The notes beneath the pieces were generated by a model. It ran no database searches. It was not told where the DNA came from and worked only from the letters and a program-made list of their open reading frames with translations. Positions 34,558 through 44,872 of a stretch of DNA of 64,000 nucleotides are shown one piece after another. Each line of letters opens with the position of its first letter. Position 1 is the first letter of the stretch. Origin of the DNA: Chloroflexota bacterium (GTDB taxonomy: Bacteria > Chloroflexota > Dehalococcoidia > JACPQD01); assembly GCA_016190665.1 (NCBI GenBank), contig JACPQD010000104.1, positions 1-64,000 of the forward strand, read 5' to 3'. The position numbers and the translations under genes are program-made.

Positions 34558-36372
34558 CTACATGGCGGGAAGCGGACCCAGGTCCTCTCCAGCCTGTTTG
34601 ATCAGCTCGCTCCAATTCGTGGGCAGCTTGATTTCCTTGCTTATGGGCTCGAACTTGCCCGAGTATCCCGTCTGCATCCAGTAGCCGTGTCCCGACTGAT
34701 CACCTCCAGCAACGACTATCATGAAGTTCTCCGGTCTGCTCGTTATCGGGCAGGGATCGGGAGACCCTGCCTCTGGCGGTTTGTAGTTACCCAGGTCACG
34801 CCACGGGACTTTTGTATGCTGCCACAAGAAGGCTTTCACCTTTTCCTTGGTCCAACCTAGATTTGCCAGCGGTCCAGCGGCAAAGCGTCCCAATAGCACA
34901 ACTCCAGGTATATTGTATGCGTGACGCCAATTCCCGCTATGCCTCATGTATGCCGCCATGCTCGTCAGCGTCTTTAACGTAGCCTCCTCGGTGGTTGTTC
35001 TCACGCAGTTCAGGTTGTTGGTACCGGCGACAGCAACGACGGTCACCACGTTGCTCTCTCTGGAGAAACCGCGCTCCACGTGTAGGGGCGCCCAGGGGCT
35101 ACCATCCTCATCCTCGGCGAAAACGACATTGGCATACCTGGCCGGCCCCCCATATAGCGACATGCTTCCTGACCCTGGAACGGCTCCGCCCGCAGTAAGG
35201 AAGAGTAGTCTGAGAGCCCGTCCAATCGTGGCGCCCGCCGGATGCTTTGGGTCCGGGCCCAGACAGCCGTACCTTGAGTTGAGGCGGATTTGCCTGGCCG
35301 CCGGTCCGTTGACAATCACCACGGGATAGACGCTGCAGGTGGTTGAATTCATCCTCTCATGGTGGAATCGAGGGTCGGCGATGGCCTCCACCGCAGCGAT
35401 CAAAGTTGGCAAGTACTCGGGACGACCTCCGGCCATGGCAAGGTTGACAGCGATTATTTCTATAGTGGCTATTCCACCTCTGGGCAGGATCTTGGCCACC
35501 ACCTTGTCATGAGGAAGGTCTGCGCCTGTCAGTATCCAATCAACTGACTCTTTTGTTGCCGGCTGGATGGGCAGTCCATCAGCCCAGGAGTTCCTGAGGA
35601 ACAGGTTATTCATTCTAGCAATAGCTTCCCTGTAGTCTCTGCCCTGAACCGTCACCTTCGGCGGTGTGTGAGTCTTCTTCGCTCCGCTGCCGGGCCTCCA
35701 TCTGGTTAGCCCGAAGACAATCTTGTCGATATTCTGCTCAAGTGGGGTTAGATCACTACCGGGCAGGAACATTTCGATGGGGAATTCGAACACGGTTGGA
35801 GCCTCGGCCGGGAATCCAAGGTTGGCAAACGCGTTAGACACGGCTCGTGGAAAGCCTCTACGTGTGACCACTGTCGAAGGTATTCCGAGTTTCTCGACTC
35901 TTGCGGCGGCCCGACCGGCTGCTGTTGAGCAACCACCTCAACCGGCGTTGCCGACGATGACAGCCTGGCATCCCTTCCGCTTCACAATCTCACTAATGTC
36001 GTCAATGTCAATCTCGTCATTCCCGATAGGGAACTCGGTGTAGGGGATGGTCCGCACATCGGGGAAGCCTTTCCGGAGCGCCTCCCGCATCAGAGAAAAC
36101 GTCCTGTCAGCCTCCCACACTCCGTTTGACAACTCGCAAATCGTTTTGCCTCCCAGAGTATCAAGACGGGGTGCGTGGACCTCGGGCACGTCAAAAGCGC
36201 CGGTCGGGTCGTAGAGCTCCAGTGTCACTGGGCCTGCAGCATTTGGCGCCTCCTTGACTGCTCGCGCGGCGGGTTGAGTTGTTGATGCTGGTTCCATTGC
36301 CGGCTTCTCCCAAAATCCGTTCTTACCTTTTCTTCCTTCCCCTGTCGCAGGAACGACGGGCACGTGTGCCAT
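34558..36372 (-). CDS. fused UGSC-DGLP selenoprotein, in-frame TGA at 35938-35940 (Sec)
   Basis: ORFs 35938..36372 and 34558..35871 share a frame; readthrough ...VIVGNAG-U-GGCSTAAGRAAARVEKLGIPSTVVTRRGFP...; 604 aa, ADGLPIQPA partner motif in the C-terminal part. Confidence 0.87.
35906..35922 (-). promoter_or_regulatory. SECIS-like hairpin, 15 nt after the TGA
   Basis: GCAGCC-GGTCG-GGCCGC: 6-position stem with one A.C mismatch, loop GGUCG. Confidence 0.5.
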
Positions 36373-36458
36373 GCGCTGAGTTCCCTAAAATACGCACAAT
36401 TCTTGCGTCTTGTACATGCCAGCCAATAACAGCAGTCAAACCGAGCCTGGAGGCACCT

Positions 36459-37514
36459 TCACCGTATGAGTTTCGTCACAGCATGGGTGACCTGGGTGGA
36501 GCAGCCCGGGATGTAAGCGCAATGCCCTCCCGCGCCGCCGGCAACCACGATGTGCATGTCCTCAACACGGTTGGCGCAGGGGATGTAAGTATCGGCGTTC
36601 AGCTCTCCAACTACGCGTCTTACGTCCATGAACTCCATCACTGGCTCGTTGATGATCGCCTCGGCGACCTCTGGAGTGAAGCCAGACACCCTGAGCCTGG
36701 CGTTCTCAAAGAGGTATCGTCTGGCGTCCTCTTTCGAGTAGCCATCCCTCGCGATAAGTCTGGCGTGCTCAGGACAAATGATGATCAACGCCCAACCATG
36801 CCGGGGGCTGCCGCCGATGGCCATCATTCGGGCAAGGCCGGCCAGGAACTCCCGTCCGGTTGCCGCGTAGGGTCGGATATTAGAGTTGCCCCCGGCGCCG
36901 AAAGCGGTCACAGTGCTCGAGTCAGCACTGAAGCCGAGGTCATGATGGAATGCGGGCCAGGGACTTTCGTCCTCGCTCTCGGCAAGGCAGAAGGAATACC
37001 TTCCCGGCTGCCCCTGGGTGGCGCGGTCAGTGTCTCCCGCCAGTCCTCCGCCCACATTTATCATGATGAGCCTCAAGCAGCGTCCAATGGTGGCATTGGC
37101 GCGGTTACCTTCCCCCAGGCAATTATAGCCACTGTTAATGTGGAGCTTCTTGGCCACGGGACCGTTGACAAGAAAGAGAGGAGTAATGGGGTTAGTCGTA
37201 GTTTGTATTCCGTAAAGGTTAAAGCCCTCCTCAACAATCGCCTGCACGGCGGCAATGACGACTGGCAAGTATTCAGGCAAGCACCCCGCCATGACGGCGT
37301 TCGCCGCAATCTTCTCGACAGTAGCAACTCCCTGCTTTGGCGCTACAAGACCTATTACTTCCTGGGGGTCTCGATCCACTGCCTCCAGCATTCGTTGCAC
37401 CCTCTCCACCGTCGGAGGGATGATCGGCAATCCGTCGGTCATCCTCTCGCGATAGAAGATCTCGTTGATCTCCTCCAGGGAGTCAGGCGTCCGCACTCTG
37501 TCTGTGATCGCCAT
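36459..37514 (-). CDS. 'DGLP domain' partner protein
   Basis: 351 aa; MTDGLPIIPPT, AANAVMAGCLPEYLPVVIAAVQA, RANATIGRCLRLIMINVGG. Confidence 0.8.
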   Translation of the reverse strand: MAITDRVRTPDSLEEINEIFYRERMTDGLPIIPPTVERVQRMLEAVDRDPQEVIGLVAPKQGVATVEKIAANAVMAGCLPEYLPVVIAAVQAIVEEGFNLYGIQTTTNPITPLFLVNGPVAKKLHINSGYNCLGEGNRANATIGRCLRLIMINVGGGLAGDTDRATQGQPGRYSFCLAESEDESPWPAFHHDLGFSADSSTVTAFGAGGNSNIRPYAATGREFLAGLARMMAIGGSPRHGWALIIICPEHARLIARDGYSKEDARRYLFENARLRVSGFTPEVAEAIINEPVMEFMDVRRVVGELNADTYIPCANRVEDMHIVVAGGAGGHCAYIPGCSTQVTHAVTKLIR

Positions 37515-37528
37515 CTCTCAATTCCTTC

Positions 37529-38095
37529 CTATGAGGGGATAGGTTCAGCCGTGGCCCGGGTCAACCCGGAGACGACGGCGCCGAACACTCCGGCGGCCCT
37601 CTCCTTTACATCGTCCCGGGTCAGACCACTCCAACTGTACGGATGGGGTATGGTAACAATGTTGAGGTTCGGCATGCCCAGGGTCTTTGCCAGACCGCGG
37701 GCCAGGGGCGCAAACTCCGTGGTGGTGATGAGCACCGTCGGTTTGCCCCTCTTCTCGAACTCCAGCGCATCGCGGAGACTCCACGATGTGCACCCTCCTC
37801 AGTCCCCCAAGCCAATCACCATGGCATCGCACTTGTCCGCCATCTCCTGCACCAGTTCCTTCGGGGCAGGCCGTGGGACCACGGGCTTCTTCCTCTGAAC
37901 AGCCTCAAGGGAAGGATACTCCCCAACGAGCAATTCCTCCAGGTCGACTAGAAACAAATGGAAATTGGACTTGCCGTTATTGAGCAGGCCGATCACCTTG
38001 CCATCCAGGCCGGCCAGCCGCGGAGATATGCCCCCCTGGCTGACCTGGGGCTTGCCCCTGGGATCCACTAGCTCTACGAATCGAACTTCAGCCAT
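37529..38095 (-). CDS. UGSC-type selenoprotein, in-frame TGA at 37799-37801 (Sec)
   Basis: ...AMVIGLGD-U-GGCTSWSLRDALEFEKRGKPTVLITTTEFAP...; start chosen at MAEVRF (ATG 38093-38095, GGGGG upstream); 188 aa. Confidence 0.87.
37768..37788 (-). promoter_or_regulatory. SECIS-like hairpin, 10 nt after the TGA
   Basis: CATCGTGG-AGTCT-CCGCGATG: 8-bp stem with one G.U, loop AGUCU. Confidence 0.65.
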
Positions 38096-38181
38096 GTTTC
38101 CCCCTTTCATATTCGTATTTTGTGCCCCCGCTCGGGAATGGGCGCCACTCGGACAGAGAGGCATCGACCGCCTTGATGCCA

Positions 38182-39879
38182 TCAGCCTTTGGCCAGCCAA
38201 ACGTCCTGGAACTTATGGTTCCTCTTTACGCTCCTATGGGGCGTCCAATTCTGCACCTCGTCCCGCCAGATGGCCCGATAGCTTTGCCAGGTGACAACAA
38301 TCTTGGGCGCCTCTTGGTGGATGACTCTCTGCATCTCCCAGATGGTTTCCTTGCGTCTCCCTGGATCTAATGTGATGCTCTGGGTCTTGAAAAGCTCATC
38401 ATACTTGGGGCTGCTCCATCCCCCATAGTTTTTTGAGCTTCCAGTGAGATAGTATTCATTCAGAAGTAAGTCTGGCTCGTCGTGGCTGCTTCCGTCCGCA
38501 TAAGAAGCCACCTCGAAATTCCCCTTGAAGAGCCTGTCCCTGGATGCCGCCAACTCCACGACCTGGATAGTGGCAGAAATCCCGCCCTTGGCCAGTTGGT
38601 CCCGGCTGAACTCGGCGGTCTCCTTGGCGTGCATACTGGTGCTTGTCAGGATCGTGGTCTTGAAGCCCTGTGGGTAACCCGCTTCGGCAATAAGCTTCTT
38701 TGCCTCGGCCATATCTTGATCCTTGGGCTTGCGGAATCCGGGCAGCGCCATGAGGTCTTTCTCCGGGAGCGCCCAAGGAGACCCGGGCAGGGCGTAGCCA
38801 TATCCAGGCTCGCCGCTACCGGCGCGTATCACCTTGGCCCCCGCCTCTCTATCCATGAGCAGGTTAACTGACCGTCTTACGCGGACATCGCTCCAGGGCT
38901 CTTTCTGCGCGTTCGGTATGAGCGAGGTCATGTTGGGCGTCAACCTGGTCTGCGCCACCAGCTTGGGATCAGAACTTTGAAGCTCCCTCGCCTGAGCACT
39001 GGTTGGCCCGGCAACTAGCGGGAGCAAGAGGACCTGGCTCGTTCGCAGGGCGGCGAACCTGGCCATCTCGTCGAGGATGATATAGATGGTAATGCCGTCG
39101 AGATACGGGCGGCCTCTGACAAAGTAATCGGGGTTCTTTTTTAACTTGAAGGCGACGTCGGCATCGAAGCCTGCAAACTTGAAAGGCCCGGTGCCCAGGA
39201 CGTCCCTTTTCATATCGCCCTTCTCTTTGATGACATGAGGGGCGAAAATGAAGTTCTTCTCTATGGCCAGAAGCTGCAAGAAGGACGCCTGAGGCCGTTT
39301 CAAGGTTACCTTCACCGTCGCTGGGTCCGGGGCTTCTATCTTTCCGACGGCGGCATAAAGCTCCTTGCGGGGTGAGAGCATGCCCCTGGGCGGGAAGATA
39401 ATCCGCTCCAGGTTGAACTTCACATCTTCAGACACTAGCGGCTTGCCATCGTGGAATTTTACCCCCTCGTGGAGTCGGAAGGTGTAAATGAGGCCATCAG
39501 CGCTTACATCCCAACTTCTCGCCAGGTCCCCTATTACTTTGTCTTCTTCAAGGGGGTCATTGCGAACCAGGGTGCTATAGGCTGAAGAGAGGGGGATCTG
39601 TATTCCAGCAGACGTTTCCTGGTGCATATCAAAATGGGGAATGGCATGCCGGCTGCCTACGATTAGTATGCCCCCGTATCGCGGCTGACCTGTCGCCGAT
39701 TTCGGTGTGGGCTCTGGCGCTGCTGATGGCGTGATAGAGGAAACGGTCGGTGGCTTAATCGCCGGCGAGACATCGGCCTTTGAAGTGGCAGAAGGCAACG
39801 TGGCCGGGCCGCAACTTGCGAGCAGCAGTCCGAAGACTGCCAGACGACCCACGGTGACGAAGGAATTCCCTTTTCGCAT
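38182..39879 (-). CDS. ABC transporter substrate-binding lipoprotein, family 5
   Basis: Start at MRKGNSF with GGAGG upstream; lipobox LLASCGPAT; YGGIL; FHDGKPL. Confidence 0.9.
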   Translation of the reverse strand: MRKGNSFVTVGRLAVFGLLLASCGPATLPSATSKADVSPAIKPPTVSSITPSAAPEPTPKSATGQPRYGGILIVGSRHAIPHFDMHQETSAGIQIPLSSAYSTLVRNDPLEEDKVIGDLARSWDVSADGLIYTFRLHEGVKFHDGKPLVSEDVKFNLERIIFPPRGMLSPRKELYAAVGKIEAPDPATVKVTLKRPQASFLQLLAIEKNFIFAPHVIKEKGDMKRDVLGTGPFKFAGFDADVAFKLKKNPDYFVRGRPYLDGITIYIILDEMARFAALRTSQVLLLPLVAGPTSAQARELQSSDPKLVAQTRLTPNMTSLIPNAQKEPWSDVRVRRSVNLLMDREAGAKVIRAGSGEPGYGYALPGSPWALPEKDLMALPGFRKPKDQDMAEAKKLIAEAGYPQGFKTTILTSTSMHAKETAEFSRDQLAKGGISATIQVVELAASRDRLFKGNFEVASYADGSSHDEPDLLLNEYYLTGSSKNYGGWSSPKYDELFKTQSITLDPGRRKETIWEMQRVIHQEAPKIVVTWQSYRAIWRDEVQNWTPHRSVKRNHKFQDVWLAKG

Positions 39880-40009
39880 TGTCAGCCTCCTTTCGTTTTC
39901 ATGCGTCAGCGGGAAGAAGCGCAGGCCGGCCTGCGGGATGTCAGGAGTGAATTGGCTCCTGGCACTCAGCGCCGCGCCCTTCAAATTCCGGAACGAAGCC
40001 GGAACGATC

Positions 40010-41776
40010 TCAGTATCCCGGGCCTAATTCCTTTTCAGCCTTTTTCAGCAGTTCCTCCCACTTGGCGGGCAGCCTTATCTCCCTGGTTTGGGGGACCACG
40101 CCACTGCTGCCGTGCTGCATCCAGTAGCTGTGCCCCGAGTGCTCTCCCCCGGCGACTGCAATCCTAATGTCCTCAGGAGTCATTGTCAAAGGATAAGGGT
40201 ATTGCACGGCATCTGCGGGCATCACGCCATTGGCAACGTCCAGTTCCAGTTGCCATCTGAGAGCGGGGGAATCAGCGATTCTCGCCTTCTCCCACAGGTA
40301 GGTCTTCACTCTGGTCTTAGACCAACCCGATCTTGACAACTCCCTGGCAATGCCGCGGGGTACGAGCAACAGGCCAGCATCCTGACCGGGCGTGTAAGCG
40401 CCCTCTATATAATTCTTACTCGGATTGCTCATGTGGCCGGCGTACCCCTCGAGGGCGTTCATCATCGATTTCTCAATCGGGGGTTGGGCCTTAGCCATGA
40501 TGCAGATATTGCTCGTGCTGCTGACGTTGAAGACAGTGACAGTGTTGCTGCCTCGAGGGAAGCCACGTTCCACATTGAGCGGCTCCCAGTCCGCAGGAAG
40601 CCCATCTTCGTCCTCAGCAAAGACGATATTGGTATACCTGGCCGGGCCGCCGAATATTGCCATGCTACCTGTGCCGGGGAGACTCCCGCCAACATTCATC
40701 ATAAGCAGTCGGATGGCCCGTCCAATGCTGGCCCCCGCAGGATGCCTTGGATCCGGACCCAGGGCGCCGTAGCCTGAGTTGAGGCGGACCTGCTTGGCCA
40801 CCGGTCCATTCACCACGACTGCTGGATAGGCGGAGCAGGTGGTCGCGTTCATGTGCTGGTGTTTGAATCCCCGCTCCATGATTGCCTCTACTGCCGCTAC
40901 TAGGACCGGCAGATACTCCGGCCGGCCTCCAGCCATAGCAAGGGCAATGGCCAGCATCTCGATGCTCGCCATTCCACCGCGGGGGAGTATCCTACCTTCA
41001 CCTATTATGGTTTCCCGGGGAAGGTCCGTTCCCGTTAGCAGCCACTCAACTCGCTCCTCCGTAGGTGGTTGGATCGGCAGACCGTCTCCCCAGAGGTTCC
41101 TTAGGAACAGGCTGTTCATATTGTCAACAGCTTCTTGATAGTTCTTGCCTTGAACCCTTATTCTCTTTGCCGGATAGTATATTCCCTTGGCCCTTACCTT
41201 CGGCTGCCAAACGGTCAACCCTTCAATGATCTGTTCTAAGTTCTCCCTGATCGGAGTCAAGTCACCAGCCGGCCAAAACATCGCGTGGGGGAAAACGAAC
41301 TGGGAGGCCTCACGCGAAAACCCGGAGCCCGCGAAAGCGTTACCTACGACCCTTTCAAAGCCTTCTCGTGTGACGCTGAAGGTAGGTATGCCCAGCCTCT
41401 CCACCCTGGCGAGGGCACGGCCAACGGCCGTCGCGCACCCCCCTCAGGCGGAGTTTCCACCTATGACTGCCTGGCATCCTTTTTCCTGCATTACTTCGCC
41501 AATCTTGTCAACATCAATAAGATTGCGTCCCACTGGAAACTCGGTATAGGGGACAATCGTCGCATCCGGAAATCGCGCGCGCAGAAGTTCCCTGATCAGC
41601 GGAAATGTACGGGAGGCCTCCCACAGCACGTTGGATAGTTCACAAATCGTTTTGCCGCTCAGCCCATCGAGTCGAGGGGCATGCATTTGGGTCGCCCCAA
41701 GAGCGCCTGTGGGATCAAAGACTTCCAGGTTCATCTGACCACGTTCCCCCCAAACGTCGAATTTCCTCACCAACAT
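40010..41776 (-). CDS. fused UGSC-DGLP selenoprotein, in-frame TGA at 41444-41446 (Sec)
   Basis: ORFs 41444..41776 and 40010..41404 share a frame; ...VIGGNSA-U-GGCATAVGRALARVERLGIPTFSVTREGF...; 588 aa; terminal stop is also TGA. Confidence 0.87.
41417..41431 (-). promoter_or_regulatory. SECIS-like hairpin, 12 nt after the TGA
   Basis: ACGGCC-GTT-GGCCGT: 6-bp perfect stem, GU in the loop. Confidence 0.6.
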
Positions 41777-41905
41777 GGCCGCGCGGCCGTCCCAACTGTC
41801 GCAATTGCTTCTGAGAATCCCTGGGGTTTATCCATGCTTGCCGTTAGGATCCGGGCCTGGACAAAGAGTCTCAGTTGCAGGAAGACCTTTTCTCTTCGGT
41901 GCGCG

Positions 41906-43594
41906 CTACTTAGCCAGCCAAACGTCCTGAAATTTGTTGTTCAAGAAATGCGAACGAGCCGGAAGCCAGTCCCGAACCTCGGGCCACATAACTGCAAACC
42001 GTTTTGCCCAGGCAATGATGATTCTTGGCCCTTCTCGGTGGAGGAGCCGCTGCATCTCCCAAACCAGTTCCAGACGCTTTTGCGTGTCCATGGTCTTGGT
42101 CTGTTCCTCGTAGAGAGCATCGAATTTGGAATTACTCCAGAACCCCCAGTTCTTTGGGCTTCCTGTGAGAAAGCCCTCGCCCAAGAGGATGTCCGGATCG
42201 TCGACGGCACTGGCGTCGCCAGAGACAGTTACCTCAAATTTACCCTCTAACAACACCTGTCTATTTACGGCTTGATCTACGAACTGAATATCCACCGTGA
42301 TTCCGATCCTTGCTAGCTGGTCTTTCGAGAATTCGGCAGTCTCGGCGTGGTGCGGCTGCCGGCTCGAGGACAGCTTGAACCTGAGACCTTCAGGGTAGCC
42401 AGCTTCAGCAAGGAGCCTCCTGGCCTCGGCTATATCCTGATCCTTGGGCTTCCTGTAGCCCGGCATGGCCATCAGTTCCTTCTCCGGTAGGCTCCACTTT
42501 CCCCCTGGCGTAGTATAGCCGTATCCTGGGAAGTAGCCGCCACGTATCACCTTGCCACCTAACTCCCGGTCCATTGCCAGATTGAGAGCCTGTCTCACAC
42601 GGACATCGTCCCAGGGTTTTGCGCGTGTGTTGGGTACGATTGACGCCACGCCGGGAACGGCCCTCTCATACATCACACTGCCAGGCTCACTTCGCTTCAA
42701 CTCCGTCGCGGCAGCCGGGGTCATGTCAGCCGAAAGAGGTAACGCATGGACTCGCTTGGTCTGCCAGGCCGCCATCCTGGTTCGGTCATCAAATACCATG
42801 TAGACGGTTATGCCGTCGAGATAGGGCCGGCCATTAATGAAGTAGTCAGGGTTTCTCTTCACGCTGAAGGATACTCTGTCCACGTAATTGCTGAACTTGA
42901 AGGGGCCTGTGCCCATGACATCCTTTTTCATGTCGCCTTTCTTCTCGATCACGGAGGGTGCGAAAACAACGTTGTAAGGGAGGGCCAGTAGTTGCAGGAA
43001 CGAGGCCTGAGGGTACTTGAGGGTTGCCTTCAGCGTGGCAGGGTCAGTCGTCTCTATCCTTTCCAGAGCGCGGAACAGTTCTTTTCGGAGGGAGACAGTT
43101 CCCTTGGGCGGGGACACGATTCTATCAAGATTATATTTGATGTCCTTGGACGTCAACAGAGTACCGTCATGGAACTTCACTCCCTCGTTAATATGAAAAG
43201 TGTATGTCAAGCCGTCAGCGCTCACCTCCCAAGTCTTGGCCAAGTCTCCGATAATCTTGGTGTCGTCCATAGGGTCGTTCTGAACGACCAGGTTATAGGC
43301 TGGGGCGAGGGGAAACACGACGCCAACGGCGCTTTCTTGGTGCAAGTCAAAGTGATAGGGTTCGGTCTTATTGACAAGCAGCAATGTGCCGCCGTACTTC
43401 GGCTGCTCCGCTGTCGGTCTCGGGGTTGAGGTAGGCGCCACCGGTCTAGGCGCCAGGGTTTCCGCTACTGGCGCCTTGGCCGGCGGCGTTGTCTTTGACA
43501 GCGAGGTTGGCGGCGCAGGCTGGGCGCAGCTAATTATGAAGAGTCCCAGACTCGTTAGACAACTCGCGCCTGAAAGTAGTATTTGTCTGCGCAT
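41906..43594 (-). CDS. ABC transporter substrate-binding lipoprotein, family 5
   Basis: Lipobox-like IISCAQPA; YGGTLLL; FHDGTLL; C-terminus NNKFQDVWLAK. Confidence 0.9.
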   Translation of the reverse strand: MRRQILLSGASCLTSLGLFIISCAQPAPPTSLSKTTPPAKAPVAETLAPRPVAPTSTPRPTAEQPKYGGTLLLVNKTEPYHFDLHQESAVGVVFPLAPAYNLVVQNDPMDDTKIIGDLAKTWEVSADGLTYTFHINEGVKFHDGTLLTSKDIKYNLDRIVSPPKGTVSLRKELFRALERIETTDPATLKATLKYPQASFLQLLALPYNVVFAPSVIEKKGDMKKDVMGTGPFKFSNYVDRVSFSVKRNPDYFINGRPYLDGITVYMVFDDRTRMAAWQTKRVHALPLSADMTPAAATELKRSEPGSVMYERAVPGVASIVPNTRAKPWDDVRVRQALNLAMDRELGGKVIRGGYFPGYGYTTPGGKWSLPEKELMAMPGYRKPKDQDIAEARRLLAEAGYPEGLRFKLSSSRQPHHAETAEFSKDQLARIGITVDIQFVDQAVNRQVLLEGKFEVTVSGDASAVDDPDILLGEGFLTGSPKNWGFWSNSKFDALYEEQTKTMDTQKRLELVWEMQRLLHREGPRIIIAWAKRFAVMWPEVRDWLPARSHFLNNKFQDVWLAK

Positions 43595-43692
43595 TCCGGA
43601 TCCTCCTCTTGGCGCTTCTTGCGCCTAATCTGGAATCTCCGATTTGAATCCTTTTCCCATTTTGACATCTTGGCTGTCATCCCCGTGCAAGC

Positions 43693-44865
43693 TCATAGAG
43701 CAGCCGCTACCAGTTCACCCATCTCTCGGGTGCCAACTTTGGTTTTCCCCGGCTCCATCAGGTCATAAGTGCGATAGGTTTTGAGCACCGTGTCGACAGC
43801 CCGCTCAATGGCCTTGGCCTCTCTGTCCAGCGCCAACGAATGACGGAGCAGTAGCGCAAGGCTCATGATAGTGGCTATGGGGTTAGCCTCGTTCTTCCCG
43901 GCGTGGCTGGGGGCGCTGCCGTGAATCGGCTCGTAGAACCCGAAGCCCCAGAGAAGGGAGCCTCCCTTAGACACGCCCCTCACCTTCCCTGGGTTAAGAG
44001 TGGCAGAGGGAGCCATGCCCAGAGATCCCATCAGCATCGCCGCCTGGTTGTTTAACATGCCCATTGTGGACCTGTTGTCACCGACGATGACGTCGAAGCC
44101 TGCCGGATTGCGAATGAGCTGCATGGCGCAGTTATCTGGGGCCATTACGCCCAACTCCACATCAGGATATTCGGGAGCTATCTCCCCGGCAATTTCCCGC
44201 CATAGGTGCGAGGTCGCAAGGTTGCTGTATTGGCATACCAGCATGAGTTTCCGCCTGCGGCTCTGAGCAAAGCGGAAAGCGAAACCCAACGTACTCCTGA
44301 TCTCTCTCTCAGAACAGACAAGCCTGTCCTGCGCCTGTCTCCCGCGAGAGTTCTGCCATGTTTTCTTCCGGCCTCGAGAGAGTGTGCAGGCGAAGTGGCG
44401 CAGTATTACGAGGTCCACTCCCTTCAGGATTTCCGGCCTGAAGGAGGTACGATGGGCAATGGTGGCGAGGTACTTCGCCGGGCGCAGGTCGGTGGAAAGC
44501 TCCAGCTCTCGACGCAACTGGTATAGACCGCTATTGGGTAATACTTTGGCGCCGAGAAAGTCGTACTTGGGGTCGCCCGCGGCTCCGAAGAGAACGGCAT
44601 CGCTCTTGCGGCACATATCCAGGGTTTCCGGGGGAAGGGGGGGCAGCCCCTTGTCCATGGCGGCTCCGGCGATAAGCCCGTATCTCAAGTTGAAGTTATG
44701 CTTGTAGTGGCGTCCTACCTCCTCGAGAACGGTCACTGCTGCCGGCACTATTTCCCTCCCGATGCCATCTCCAGGGATGACGCCGATGTTGAATTTCACT
44801 GCCTGATCTCCTCCCACTTCACAGCCGCCAAGACGGTAGCATCCCATGGCCTTATTCGCTTTCAC
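43693..44865 (-). CDS. divergent isopropylmalate/isocitrate dehydrogenase-family protein
   Basis: 390 aa; 'FNIGVIPGDGIGREIVPAAVTVLEEV', 'LLWGFGFYEPIHGSAPSHAGKNEANPIATIMS' family motifs; several catalytic-region motifs altered. Confidence 0.8.
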   Translation of the reverse strand: MKANKAMGCYRLGGCEVGGDQAVKFNIGVIPGDGIGREIVPAAVTVLEEVGRHYKHNFNLRYGLIAGAAMDKGLPPLPPETLDMCRKSDAVLFGAAGDPKYDFLGAKVLPNSGLYQLRRELELSTDLRPAKYLATIAHRTSFRPEILKGVDLVILRHFACTLSRGRKKTWQNSRGRQAQDRLVCSEREIRSTLGFAFRFAQSRRRKLMLVCQYSNLATSHLWREIAGEIAPEYPDVELGVMAPDNCAMQLIRNPAGFDVIVGDNRSTMGMLNNQAAMLMGSLGMAPSATLNPGKVRGVSKGGSLLWGFGFYEPIHGSAPSHAGKNEANPIATIMSLALLLRHSLALDREAKAIERAVDTVLKTYRTYDLMEPGKTKVGTREMGELVAAAL

Positions 44866-44872
44866 TCCCCCT

